From Acidimicrobiales bacterium (GTDB taxonomy: Bacteria > Actinomycetota > Acidimicrobiia > Acidimicrobiales > SHLQ01), in the NCBI GenBank assembly GCA_004282895.1, contig SHLQ01000005.1:1-47623 (forward strand): a stretch of DNA of 47,623 bases, written 5' to 3'. The position numbers and the translations under genes were made by a program. The first letter of the stretch is position 1. Each line of letters opens with the position of its first letter. This document shows, one piece after another, positions 18,164 through 26,679 of the stretch. The notes beneath the pieces are model-generated. The model saw only the letters and a list, made by a program, of their open reading frames with translations, was not told the DNA's origin and searched no databases.

Positions 18164-19768
18164 GTGACGCTCGAGCAGATCTTCACGGGTGGTCCGATCC
18201 GGCCGGTCGTCGGTGCCCCGCGGGTTGAAGCTGTACTGACGCGAGGAGACCGCATCGTTGCTGTCGGCTCGTTGGCCGACTGTGAGGCGCAGAGCACCGG
18301 TCACGAGTTGGTCGACCTTGCAGGGCACACGATGTTGCCAGGTTTCGTCGATGCACACACCCACCCGCTCATGTTGGGCCAGTGCGCGTCATGGGCTGAC
18401 CTGACCGGCGCGGCAAGCGTGGATGAGGTTGTGAAGATCCTGCGCGAACACGGCAACGACGTGCCGGACGGTGAGAGCATTCGGGGCTTTGGATACGACC
18501 ATCACAAGCTCGGATCCAACGACTCCCATCCGACAGCGGCCGATCTCGATCGAGTGTCCGAGACCGACCCGGTCGAGATCATGCATGCGAGTGGTCACGG
18601 ATACGTGGTCAACAGCGTCTCGTTGTCCAACGCGGGTATCACGGCGGCCACTCCAACCCCCGACGGTGGACGTATCGACCGGGGCGACGACGGCGAGCCC
18701 ACCGGAGTGATCTTCGACTCGGCCTGTGATCTACTGACCGGCCCCGACGGTGTGAAGATCGAGAACCACGGTCCCAACCTGCATCTGCCGGAGGAGGCGG
18801 AGACGCTCGACCGCATGCTCCTGCTCGGACAACAGATGCTCAACGAAGCCGGAATCACCTCCGTGGGGGATTGCCAGGTGACCGAGCGCGAGATGACCAA
18901 CTGGTTGCGCTGTCGCGACCACGGTCGGCTCAGTCTGCGGGTGTCGATGATGATCCTGTCGAGCCACCTGCCTCACCTTCGACGACTCGGGCTCAGCGCA
19001 ACACTGGGAGACGATCTGCTGCGAATCGCCGGTGTGAAGCTCTACACCGACGGCGCGCTGACTGCCGGAATGGCATACGTCCCGTGCGGCTGCCCAACGA
19101 ACCACCGGCCCGGACGGCTCTATCACGACGAGGCGGAATTCACCGAGCTCCTGGGAGCCGCCCACGAGCTCGGCTTTCAGACCGGGACGCACGCACAGGG
19201 TCCCGAAGCGATCCAAATGGTGATCGACGCCATCGCCGCCGCGCAGCGCCGGAGCCCACGACGTGATGTCCGCCATCGAATCGAACACTGCGGTTTCCCG
19301 TCCGAGGATCAGATCGCGGAGATGGCCCGGCACGAGATCCTGCCGGTGCCACAGCCCACCCACGTGTACCAATACGGAGAGGGCGCTCGACGCGACTACG
19401 GCGAGATCACGGAAGGGATGTACCCGAGCGGCCGCTTCGCGGCGGCGGGGATCCCCGTGGTTCTGTCGTCGGACGTGCCCGTGTCGATGCCGGATGTGTT
19501 CCTGGCCATGTGGGCTGCGGTCACCCGTCGGACCGCCAGCGGCAAGGTCATCGGGCCAGAGTGTGCTGTCGACCGGCTCACCGCTCTTGCTGGTTACACG
19601 ATCGAAGGTGCCAGGGCGTTACATCGCGAACACGTCGTCGGATCGATCGAACCGGGCAAGCTAGCCGACTTCGCCATCGTGGACCGTGATCCGATCACCT
19701 GCGATCTGGATGATGTCCCCGACATTGGGGTCGTGCAAACATGGTTGGCCGGAGCACCGGTCGGCTGA
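18164..19768 (+). CDS. YtcJ-like metal-dependent amidohydrolase
   Basis: A 534-residue amidohydrolase-superfamily enzyme of the YtcJ/Amidohydro_3 group. Metal-binding elements are GFVDAHTHP near the N terminus, KLYTDGAL in the middle, THAQG, RHRIEHCGF, and LSSDVPVSMPDVFLAMW with the final Asp. The protein ends with the usual composite beta-sandwich motif GKLADFAIVDRDP. GTG at 18164 is chosen because the reading frame upstream runs through ppdK antisense and is not protein-like. Related enzymes hydrolyse N-acyl or formamide substrates; the specificity here is unknown. Confidence 0.85.
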   Translation: MTLEQIFTGGPIRPVVGAPRVEAVLTRGDRIVAVGSLADCEAQSTGHELVDLAGHTMLPGFVDAHTHPLMLGQCASWADLTGAASVDEVVKILREHGNDVPDGESIRGFGYDHHKLGSNDSHPTAADLDRVSETDPVEIMHASGHGYVVNSVSLSNAGITAATPTPDGGRIDRGDDGEPTGVIFDSACDLLTGPDGVKIENHGPNLHLPEEAETLDRMLLLGQQMLNEAGITSVGDCQVTEREMTNWLRCRDHGRLSLRVSMMILSSHLPHLRRLGLSATLGDDLLRIAGVKLYTDGALTAGMAYVPCGCPTNHRPGRLYHDEAEFTELLGAAHELGFQTGTHAQGPEAIQMVIDAIAAAQRRSPRRDVRHRIEHCGFPSEDQIAEMARHEILPVPQPTHVYQYGEGARRDYGEITEGMYPSGRFAAAGIPVVLSSDVPVSMPDVFLAMWAAVTRRTASGKVIGPECAVDRLTALAGYTIEGARALHREHVVGSIEPGKLADFAIVDRDPITCDLDDVPDIGVVQTWLAGAPVG

Positions 19769-19778
19769 AGAACGACGC

Positions 19779-20216
19779 TTACGACTTGGTGAGCAGCCAG
19801 CGATAGCGGGCGAGGCCAGTAACCAGTAGTGCCAACCCAAGGAGTGTGACCAGCACCGCTGCCCATGTCGGCCACACGTACCATGCGCTCGCAATCGCGA
19901 CCACCAGGAGGAACATCTCGATCAGGATGCGGATGGGGCCCGGCGTCGGAACTCCGGTCGTGTGTTAGTCGCCAGGGGTGTTGAAGATGGCCGGCAACCC
20001 CACGAGAACCACGAGCGCGATCGGGACCGCCCACCAGGCGCCCACGATTTCGGCGGCCGCCCACGGGCCGGCCACCCAGGCAACGAGTTCGATGCCGAAA
20101 CGGGTCGCAGACGACGCCGCGGTGTCGAACGGGCTGACCGTAACCTCGTTGGCGTCCATTAGCCGAGGGTAGTCGTCAGCGGCGTTCGTCTCGTCCTCGA
20201 ATGGATCGAGCGCCAT
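19779..20216 (-). pseudogene. DUF2568/YrdB-like membrane protein interrupted by an in-frame TAA
   Basis: One continuous frame of 145 sense codons (ATG at 20216, final TAA at 19779) is broken by a single TAA at 19965-19967. The part before it ends FNTPGD; the part after begins HTTGVPTPGPIRILIE and adds two hydrophobic stretches ending RYRWLLTKS. Joined, the pieces resemble small DUF2568-type membrane proteins, in which a PGDK-like motif precedes a conserved PGP.R segment. A Lys codon changed to TAA is the simplest explanation. It may be a real pseudogene or a base-call error. Start could be Met20. Confidence 0.6.
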
Positions 20217-20252
20217 CCCCAGCGACTTCGCCCCAGCGGGTACATTCGCCGC

Positions 20253-21098
20253 ATGCGACGACCCGGCGCCTCCGTAAAGCGCGAGCTTCTGTGGACCGCG
20301 ACGAGCGTGCGATCCGGGATCATGCGGGCGGCGTTGGCCAACCGAACCCGGGCCGACTTGCAGTACAGCTTCCGGGTCTCCGAACAGCACACGTATCTGA
20401 GTGTCGAGAACCCGAAGACGGGCTCGACCTCCGTACAGGCTGCTCTGACGGCGCTCGATCGCGGCGAGCTGGAGTTCGATCCGGAGGAATCACCACACGT
20501 CGAGTTCCGCAAACGCACCGAGGCGCTGGTCAGCGGTCGACGTACAGGTGGGGTGGAGGCGCTGGCCCGCGCCGGCTACCGCATCTTCACCTTCATTCGG
20601 AATCCATACACCCGGCTTTTGTCCAACTTCCATGGCATCGTCGTCGACGGCGCACCGCAGAAGGCCCTGGTCCTCGAGGGCCTGGGACGACCCACCGCGG
20701 ACTTGTCCGTGCCGGTCAGCTTCGAGGAGTTCATCTCACTGGTGGTCTCACAATCGGACGAGGAGACCGACCCACATTGGCGCTCTCAAACCGCCCAGAT
20801 TCTTCCGGGCGTAATCCCATACACGTTCGTGGGTCGATTCGAGTCGCTGGCTGACGACTACGAGGCTCTTCTCGATCACGTGGACGCGGGCATCCGGCCG
20901 ACACTGCCCCGCTTCAATCGTTCACGACCGGGAGATGGTCCAGCCGCGGACGCCCACTTCACCCCGGAGCTCATCAAGGCGGTGAACACGCGGTATGAGG
21001 CCGACTTCCACAACCTGGGATATGCGATGGCGTCGGACTCGGTCGGCGAGGAGGCGCGTCGAGCGTTCCCGACCGGGCTGTTTCCGTTTCCGTCCTGA
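20253..21098 (+). CDS. Sulfotransferase (carbohydrate sulfotransferase-like, family 2)
   Basis: Predicted PAPS-dependent sulfotransferase, 281 residues. The 5'-phosphosulfate loop is NPKTGSTS at 53-60, and the 3'-phosphate motif FIRNPYTRLLS is at 114-124. This arrangement is like eukaryotic HNK-1-type and chondroitin sulfotransferases (PF03567). It would transfer sulfate to a sugar hydroxyl. No membrane anchor is obvious, and Met24 is an alternative start. It is separate from the sulfotransferase pair 16 kb downstream, but together they point to sulfated glycans in this organism. Confidence 0.8.
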   Translation: MRRPGASVKRELLWTATSVRSGIMRAALANRTRADLQYSFRVSEQHTYLSVENPKTGSTSVQAALTALDRGELEFDPEESPHVEFRKRTEALVSGRRTGGVEALARAGYRIFTFIRNPYTRLLSNFHGIVVDGAPQKALVLEGLGRPTADLSVPVSFEEFISLVVSQSDEETDPHWRSQTAQILPGVIPYTFVGRFESLADDYEALLDHVDAGIRPTLPRFNRSRPGDGPAADAHFTPELIKAVNTRYEADFHNLGYAMASDSVGEEARRAFPTGLFPFPS

Positions 21099-21100
21099 AG

Positions 21101-22417
21101 TCAGCTCAACACGAAGTTGATCGTGTCGAATCGACGGCGAAACTTCGTGACCTCGTCTCGCATCGATTTCGGGTCCTCGTGAACCAAGGCGAGGGAAACC
21201 AGCTCGGCCAACTCGCCCATGTCGTCGGCGCGGGCTCCCCAGCGGACGATCTCGTTGGTGCCGATCCGCACGCCATCATCGAGTCCAGTGGGTAGACCGA
21301 TGGCGGAGGTCAGGATGTTCGCCTGTCGAAGGTGCCCCGCCGTGTTGTGACCGCCCCAGCTGCCAGCACGGAGTGCAAAGGCATGCGATCGAGTGAATCC
21401 CGACGGCGTTCGGTGGACGTCAACCGACCGCTCGGCCAGCTCGTCAGCCAGGGCATGCGCCGCTTCGACCATGGCCCGGCCGTAGTCGGTTCCGTGGGCG
21501 AGCCAGTCGGCGAGGGTGACACCGAGCGCCGCCGTGTTCGCCGCGTCGAAGTTGGCGGTCATGCCGGGGAAGGCAATCTGTTCCACCCGCTCTGCGATCT
21601 CGGCACTGGTCGTCACCAGCAGGCCTGCGGGCGGCCCACCGAGACTCTTGTAGGTGCTCATGGTCATGATGTGGGCACCCTCGTGCAGCGGATTCGGCCA
21701 CGCGCCCCCAGCGATGAGCCCTGACAGGTGAGCGGCGTCGAAGAGCACGGTTGCGCCGACCTCGTCCGCCACGGCGCGAACGCCAGCAACATCGTGGTGG
21801 TCGAGGTTCAAGCTGCCACCGACGGAGATCAGTTTCGGCTTCACCTCTCGGGCCATGGTTGCGAGCCGGGCAACGTCGATCGTGTAGTCCCGGGGGTCGA
21901 TCGGTGCTTCGTGCACCTCGAGGCCATACAGTCCGGCACACCCCGGTTCATGATGGGTCACGTGGCCCGCGATTGATGCAGGAGGAGCGATCATCGAATC
22001 ACCCGGCTGCGCGCACGCCATGAATGCGTAGAGGTTGGCCATGGCGCCAGAGGGAACTCGGAGCTCGACGTACGGAGCGTCAAACACCTCGGCCGCAAGC
22101 TCGGCGACGGTGATCTCGATGTGTTCGATGGCTTCCAGCCCCATCTCATATTTTGCGCCCGGGTACCCGAGCGATGGACGAGTACCGAGACCGGTCGACA
22201 GAAGTGCCTCCGCCCGCGGATTCATCGTGTTCGTCGCCGGGTTCAGGTTCACGCAGGCCATGTCGTGAATCTCGCTGTTGGTCGATGCCAGTGCTTCGAG
22301 GCCGAGAACAACACCCGCCGGTGAGGCGGATCGCACGCTGCTGGCGACCCGTTGGATCAGCGCCTCGGACTGCTCAGGAATCCATGGCCGCGGAGCGAGA
22401 GCGGGGGAATCGGTCAT
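21101..22417 (-). CDS. Serine hydroxymethyltransferase-like PLP enzyme
   Basis: A 438-residue fold-type I PLP enzyme resembling serine hydroxymethyltransferase but divergent. The PLP lysine is in MSTYKSLGGPPAG (Lys257), where housekeeping GlyA has a THK-type motif. The Asp and His that contact the cofactor ring are in FDAAHLSGLIAGG (Asp227, His230). NEIVRWG near the C terminus resembles the GlyA carboxylate-binding region. ATG at 22417 is preferred to an extension to 22492 that overlaps the divergent nitrobindin gene. It may be a specialised hydroxymethyltransferase or an aldolase acting on 3-hydroxy amino acids. Confidence 0.75.
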   Translation of the reverse strand: MTDSPALAPRPWIPEQSEALIQRVASSVRSASPAGVVLGLEALASTNSEIHDMACVNLNPATNTMNPRAEALLSTGLGTRPSLGYPGAKYEMGLEAIEHIEITVAELAAEVFDAPYVELRVPSGAMANLYAFMACAQPGDSMIAPPASIAGHVTHHEPGCAGLYGLEVHEAPIDPRDYTIDVARLATMAREVKPKLISVGGSLNLDHHDVAGVRAVADEVGATVLFDAAHLSGLIAGGAWPNPLHEGAHIMTMSTYKSLGGPPAGLLVTTSAEIAERVEQIAFPGMTANFDAANTAALGVTLADWLAHGTDYGRAMVEAAHALADELAERSVDVHRTPSGFTRSHAFALRAGSWGGHNTAGHLRQANILTSAIGLPTGLDDGVRIGTNEIVRWGARADDMGELAELVSLALVHEDPKSMRDEVTKFRRRFDTINFVLS

Positions 22418-22484
22418 CGTATGAGTGTGAGGCAGCAGAATGCGTCGATCAAACCGACTACGGTCCGCTTTCGGAGGAATGTAG

Positions 22485-22967
22485 ATGACCACACCCGAGA
22501 TTCACCCAGAGATAGCGCACCTCGCCTGGTTGCTGGGTACATGGGCCGGGGAAGGTGCGGGGGAGTATCCAACGATCGAGGACTTCCGCTACTCCGAACA
22601 CGTCACGTTCGCCCACGTCGGCAAACCCTTCTTCGCATACAACCAGAAGACGAAGCATGAGGAGACGGGCCTGCCGCTCCATGCTGAGGCGGGTTACCTT
22701 CGACCGGTCGGTCTCGATCGCGTCGAACTGCTCAACGTGCAGCCGAGCGGGATCATGGAGATCTACGAAGGGACCGTCGACGGGACGACGCTCGATCTCG
22801 TCGCCGTACAGGTCGCCACCTCTGCGACCGCGAAGGATGTCACCGAGGTGACGCGCCGAATCACCGTCGATCCAGAGGGCGAGACACTGTCCTATCGCAT
22901 GCAGATGGCGGCCGTTGGGGAGCCGCTGCAGCACCATCTCGCGGCCACGCTGCACAAACAGCAGTAA
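22485..22967 (+). CDS. Nitrobindin-like heme-binding beta-barrel protein
   Basis: A 160-residue member of the THAP4/nitrobindin family (PF08768), a small beta-barrel that binds ferric heme and can isomerise peroxynitrite to nitrate. The signature GTWAGEG lies at 18-24 (GxWxGxG), and the C-terminal HHLAATL segment supplies the expected proximal heme His. It ends 54 bp upstream of paaA in the same direction, but a separate promoter lies between them, so co-regulation is not required. Confidence 0.85.
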   Translation: MTTPEIHPEIAHLAWLLGTWAGEGAGEYPTIEDFRYSEHVTFAHVGKPFFAYNQKTKHEETGLPLHAEAGYLRPVGLDRVELLNVQPSGIMEIYEGTVDGTTLDLVAVQVATSATAKDVTEVTRRITVDPEGETLSYRMQMAAVGEPLQHHLAATLHKQQ

Positions 22968-22974
22968 GAAAACG

Positions 22975-23014
22975 TGATACACGCTTGACACCAAATGAGG
23001 ACATAGCTGTATCA
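22975..23014. promoter_or_regulatory. 7-bp inverted repeat framing the paaA promoter
   Basis: TGATACA at 22975-22981 and its exact reverse complement TGTATCA at 23008-23014 are separated by 26 bp. The left arm lies just upstream of the -35 hexamer and the right arm overlaps the -10. The geometry suits repression by a phenylacetyl-CoA-responsive regulator (PaaR or PaaX type), but no regulator gene is in the window. Confidence 0.45.
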
Positions 23015-23015
23015 T
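22985..23015 (+). promoter_or_regulatory. paaA promoter, apparently leaderless
   Basis: TTGACA at 22985-22990 is a perfect -35 hexamer. TATCAT at 23010-23015 is a good -10, with a 19-bp spacer (slightly long). The paaA ATG is at 23022, six bases after the -10, so transcription should begin at or next to the start codon. No Shine-Dalgarno sequence is present. Confidence 0.6.
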
Positions 23016-23021
23016 GTTCGA

Positions 23022-23951
23022 ATGACATCGAGGTTTGAACAGCTCATCGCGGCCAACGAGAAGATCGAGCCGCGCGACGAGATGCCGGACGAATACCGAA
23101 AGACGATGATTCGTCAGATCGCCCAACACGCACACTCCGAAGTGATCGGACAACAACCCGAGGGCAACTGGATCACGCGGGCGCCGAGTCTTCGCCGCAA
23201 AGCGATTCTCATCGCGAAGGTGCAGGACGAAGCTGGCCACGGCCTCTATCTGTACTCGGCGGCGGAAACCCTCGGGATCTCCCGGGACGAACTGAACGAG
23301 TTGCTGCATTCGGGCAAGCAGAAGTACTCGTCGATCTTCAACTATCCGACCCTCAGCTGGGCCGACATCGGTGCGATCGGTTGGTTGGTGGATGGTGCGG
23401 CCATCACCAATCAGGTCATGCTCACCCGCACCAGCTACGGCCCGTACTCCCGAGCAATGATCCGGATCTGCAAGGAGGAGTCCTTCCACCAGCGACAGGG
23501 CTACGAGATCATGATGACGCTCTGCGACGGCACCGAAGAGCAGAAGGCAATGGCCCAGGACGCGCTCGACCGCTGGTGGTGGCCCTCGATCATGATGTTC
23601 GGACCACCGGACGCTGACTCCACGCACACCGAGCAGTCGATGGCGTGGGGGATCAAGCTCGAGACCAATGATCAGCTGCGTCAGAAGTTCATCGACATGA
23701 CCGTGCCGCAAACGGAGTTCCTCGGGCTGAAGATCCCCGATCCGGACCTCAGTTGGAACGAGGAACGGGGCCACTACGACTTCGGTGACATCGACTGGGA
23801 TGAGTTCTGGACCGTCGTGAAGGGCAATGGCCCCTGCAATCGCGAACGTATCGCCCACAAACGCAAAGCCTGGGATGACGGCGCCTGGGTCCGCGAAGCC
23901 GCACTGGCCCACGCTGCGAAACAACACGCCCGACAGAAAGAGGTGGCCTGA
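23022..23951 (+). CDS. paaA: Phenylacetyl-CoA epoxidase catalytic subunit PaaA
   Basis: Catalytic subunit of the 1,2-phenylacetyl-CoA epoxidase, a bacterial multicomponent di-iron monooxygenase that epoxidises the aromatic ring of phenylacetyl-CoA. The 309 residues match the family length. Two ExxH di-iron motifs are visible: DEAGH in [20 protein letters not shown], and EESFH in [13 protein letters not shown]. It is the first gene of paaABCDE and is joined to paaB by a TGATG overlap. The mRNA appears leaderless. Genes for ring opening and beta-oxidation (paaG, Z, J, H) are not in this window. Confidence 0.97.
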   Translation: MTSRFEQLIAANEKIEPRDEMPDEYRKTMIRQIAQHAHSEVIGQQPEGNWITRAPSLRRKAILIAKVQDEAGHGLYLYSAAETLGISRDELNELLHSGKQKYSSIFNYPTLSWADIGAIGWLVDGAAITNQVMLTRTSYGPYSRAMIRICKEESFHQRQGYEIMMTLCDGTEEQKAMAQDALDRWWWPSIMMFGPPDADSTHTEQSMAWGIKLETNDQLRQKFIDMTVPQTEFLGLKIPDPDLSWNEERGHYDFGDIDWDEFWTVVKGNGPCNRERIAHKRKAWDDGAWVREAALAHAAKQHARQKEVA

Positions 23952-24283
23952 TGAGTTACGACGTGCCGATCATCGAAGGTGAAGCCGAGATCACATTCGG
24001 AGGCGGTGCCGGCGCCTTCCCGTTGTGGGAGGTGTTCGTCCGGGCGTCGAGAGGACTGAACCACGTTCACGTTGGCAGCGTGCATGCCGCAGATGCAGAC
24101 GCGGCGATGCAGTCGGCTCGAGATGTGTACACCCGCCGCAACGAAGGCGTCAGTGTGTGGGTGGTTCCTTCCGCACAGATCCACGCGTCCGATCCACATC
24201 AAAAGGACGCATGGTTCGACGGCGATCACCCGTACCGTCACCCGACGTTTTATGACATCCCCGACGAAGTGGGGCACATGTGA
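23951..24283 (+). CDS. paaB: Phenylacetyl-CoA epoxidase subunit PaaB
   Basis: Small subunit of the phenylacetyl-CoA epoxidase that bridges PaaAC dimers. The 110-residue protein has FPLWEVFVRASRGLNHVHVGSVHA near the N terminus and RDVYTRRNEGVSVWVVP, both hallmarks of PaaB. It is coupled to paaA by a one-base TGATG overlap and to paaC by a four-base GTGA overlap. Confidence 0.96.
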   Translation: MSYDVPIIEGEAEITFGGGAGAFPLWEVFVRASRGLNHVHVGSVHAADADAAMQSARDVYTRRNEGVSVWVVPSAQIHASDPHQKDAWFDGDHPYRHPTFYDIPDEVGHM

Positions 24284-25038
24284 GTGCGAACCTGAACCTT
24301 TTCACGTATCTGTTGCGACTCGCAGACGACAACATGGTGCTCTCCCAACGGTTGGGTGAGCTCGTCAGCTGGATGCCTGAGCTCGAGGAAGACATCGCGA
24401 TCGCGAACCTGAGCCTCGATCACCTCGGACAGGCAACCAGTCTCTACGCCTACGCCGGGACAATCGAAGCGGCCGGGCGCAACGAGGATGCGCTCGCCCT
24501 GACCCGAAGCGAACGCGAGTTCATGAACGCGGTGCTCGTCGAACAACCGAACGGAAACTTCGCCGACACCATCGCCCGCCAGTTCCTTGTTGATGCGTAT
24601 CAGGTACCGCTGTACCAGGCGCTGTCATCGAGCACCGACCAGACGCTCGGGGGTATCGCCCAGAAGGCCGAGAAGGAGGCGCGTTATCACCTCGAATATT
24701 CGTCCACCTGGCTGGTTCGTCTGGGCGACGGAACGGACCTGAGCCACGATCGGGCCCAATCGGCGCTCGACCGCATGTGGCCATTTGCGGCCGACCTGTT
24801 TGCGACAGACGACGTCGAGGCTGCAGTCGCGGCCGCGGGCATGGGTGTCGATCCAACCACCCTTCGGGACTCGTTCGATTCAACGGTGGCTCGCGTGGTC
24901 GAGCTGGCCACGTTGAGAATGCCGACGGATACCTATGAGCGGACCGGCGGACGCACCGGTATGCACACCGAACACCTGGGACACCTACTGGCGGAGATGC
25001 AGTCCCTGCACCAGGCCCACCTCGGAGCAACATGGTGA
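24280..25038 (+). CDS. paaC: Phenylacetyl-CoA epoxidase structural subunit PaaC
   Basis: Structural ferritin-like partner of PaaA in the epoxidase. The 252-residue all-helical protein has LADDNMVLSQRLGELVSW at the N terminus and LSLDHLGQATSLYAYAG and EKEARYHLEYSSTWLVRLGDG further on, as in known PaaC. The start is GTG overlapping the paaB stop, and the end overlaps paaD by 7 bp. Known PaaC lacks a functional metal site; it supports PaaA and helps shape the substrate pocket. Confidence 0.95.
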   Translation: MSANLNLFTYLLRLADDNMVLSQRLGELVSWMPELEEDIAIANLSLDHLGQATSLYAYAGTIEAAGRNEDALALTRSEREFMNAVLVEQPNGNFADTIARQFLVDAYQVPLYQALSSSTDQTLGGIAQKAEKEARYHLEYSSTWLVRLGDGTDLSHDRAQSALDRMWPFAADLFATDDVEAAVAAAGMGVDPTTLRDSFDSTVARVVELATLRMPTDTYERTGGRTGMHTEHLGHLLAEMQSLHQAHLGATW

Positions 25039-25520
25039 CCATGTCGACGATGGATCTCGACGCACTGCGGGCGAAGATCGCGGAGATCCCCGATCCCGAA
25101 GTGCCGGTTCTCACGATCGAGGACCTTGGGGTGTTGCGACGCGTCGAGGAACGTAATGGCAATGTCGTTGTCACGATCACTCCCACGTACTCGGGGTGCC
25201 CCGCCATGCATCACATCGAGCAGAGCATTCGCACCGCACTGAACGATGCGGGAGTCGAAGGTGACGTCGAAACGGTCTTCAGTCCAGCATGGACGACCGA
25301 GTGGATGAGCGACGAGGGCAAAGCCAAACTCCGTGACTACGGCATCGCCCCACCCCGACACATCGAATCTGCCGTATCGATCACGAACGTGCCCGTGCGA
25401 TGTCCACAGTGCAACTCGGCTCGGACCGAGGTCATCAGCACGTTCGGATCGACCGCGTGCAAATCGCTGTGGCGCTGTCTCGACTGTCTCGAACCGTTCG
25501 ACCATTTCAAGGAGTTGTGA
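25032..25520 (+). CDS. paaD: PaaD, DUF59/MIP18-type maturation factor
   Basis: PaaD is thought to help assemble the iron-sulfur or metal centres of the epoxidase system. The 162-residue protein has an N-terminal MIP18/DUF59 domain (IPDPEVPVLTIEDLGVLR, TYSGCPAMHHIE) and a C-terminal zinc-ribbon-like segment with two Cys pairs (CPQC and CLDC). GGAG at 25024-25027 supports ATG 25032; ATG 25041 is an alternative. It is coupled to paaE through TGATG. Confidence 0.93.
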   Translation: MVTMSTMDLDALRAKIAEIPDPEVPVLTIEDLGVLRRVEERNGNVVVTITPTYSGCPAMHHIEQSIRTALNDAGVEGDVETVFSPAWTTEWMSDEGKAKLRDYGIAPPRHIESAVSITNVPVRCPQCNSARTEVISTFGSTACKSLWRCLDCLEPFDHFKEL

Positions 25521-26599
25521 TGGCCGTCGAATTCCATACCGTGCCGGTCACGGTGAAACCCCTGACCGTCGATGCCGTCGGCATCACCCTGGACCTCCCC
25601 CACGAACTGCGCGAAGAATTCCGCCACCGGCCCGGACAACACCTTGTGTTGCGAGCGATGATCGACGGAGAGGATGTGCGGCGTTCGTATTCGATCTGCA
25701 CGAGCGCCAATGACGACTCCATCAGCGTGGGGATCAAACGAATCCCCGACGGCGTGTTCTCGACCTACGCCACGCAACAACTCGCGAGCGGCGACACGAT
25801 TGATGTGATGACGCCGATCGGCGAATTTGGTCATTCGCCGGATCCGGTCACCCACGCCAGCTATGTCGCGCTGGCGGCGGGCTCGGGAATCACCCCGGTG
25901 CTGTCGATCCTCACCACGACCCTCGAGGTCGAACCGGCAAGCCGCTGCACGCTCATCTACGGGAACCGAACCAGTTCATCCATCATGTTCCTGGAGGAGA
26001 TCGAGGCGCTGAAGAATCGGTTCCCCGATCGATTTCAGGTCGTACACATCCTCAGTCGTGAGCCCCACGAAATCCCACTCTTCGAAGGGCGTATTGACGC
26101 GGCCAAGATCCAGGCGCTCGCATCGTCGCTCATCGACGCCAACTCGGTGGCCGCATGGTTCCTGTGCGGGCCACTCGACATGGTCGAGACCGCGCAGCAC
26201 ACCCTCGCCGACTTGGGCGTTCCGAGCCATCGGGTCCATGCCGAGCTCTTCTTCGACGAGCGAATCGAAACCATTCCCGAACCCGATGCGACGGCGGAAG
26301 GGATGGTCACGCTTGAGCTGACCATCGACGGCCGAACCTCGGTGGTCGACGTGGATCCCGAAGGACCGGCGATCCTCGACTACGCCCGATCGGTGCGCAG
26401 CGAAGTCCCGTTCGCCTGCAAGGGAGGTATGTGTGCCACCTGCAAGGCGAAGGTCATCGAGGGAAACGTTCGACTCGAGAAGAACTACGCGCTCACGGCC
26501 GAAGAAGTTGATGCCGGATTCGTGCTGACCTGTCAGGCGCACCCCGTGGATGGCGATGTCACCATCACCTATGACGTACACGGTGGCGTCGGTCGCTGA
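25520..26599 (+). CDS. paaE: Phenylacetyl-CoA epoxidase reductase subunit PaaE
   Basis: NADPH-dependent reductase that feeds electrons to PaaA. The 359-residue protein has an FAD domain with RRSYSICTS, an NAD(P) domain starting AAGSGITPVLSIL, and a C-terminal plant-type 2Fe-2S ferredoxin domain with CKGGMCATCKAKV and the last ligand in LTCQAHP. The ATG at 25520 shares its first base with the paaD stop. It closes the paaABCDE operon; the next gene starts 80 bp later. Confidence 0.96.
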   Translation: MAVEFHTVPVTVKPLTVDAVGITLDLPHELREEFRHRPGQHLVLRAMIDGEDVRRSYSICTSANDDSISVGIKRIPDGVFSTYATQQLASGDTIDVMTPIGEFGHSPDPVTHASYVALAAGSGITPVLSILTTTLEVEPASRCTLIYGNRTSSSIMFLEEIEALKNRFPDRFQVVHILSREPHEIPLFEGRIDAAKIQALASSLIDANSVAAWFLCGPLDMVETAQHTLADLGVPSHRVHAELFFDERIETIPEPDATAEGMVTLELTIDGRTSVVDVDPEGPAILDYARSVRSEVPFACKGGMCATCKAKVIEGNVRLEKNYALTAEEVDAGFVLTCQAHPVDGDVTITYDVHGGVGR

Positions 26600-26679
26600 T
26601 CCGGGTGCCCGACGTCACGAGTCGAGTAGGGACGTAGGTCCGTGGTCACCCATCGACCCCCTTTCATACGGTGAGGGGT

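Noticed and set aside
19965-19967. Recoding at the TAA inside the DUF2568-like gene
   Set aside because: UAA is not decoded as selenocysteine or pyrrolysine, so a pseudogene or base error is more likely.
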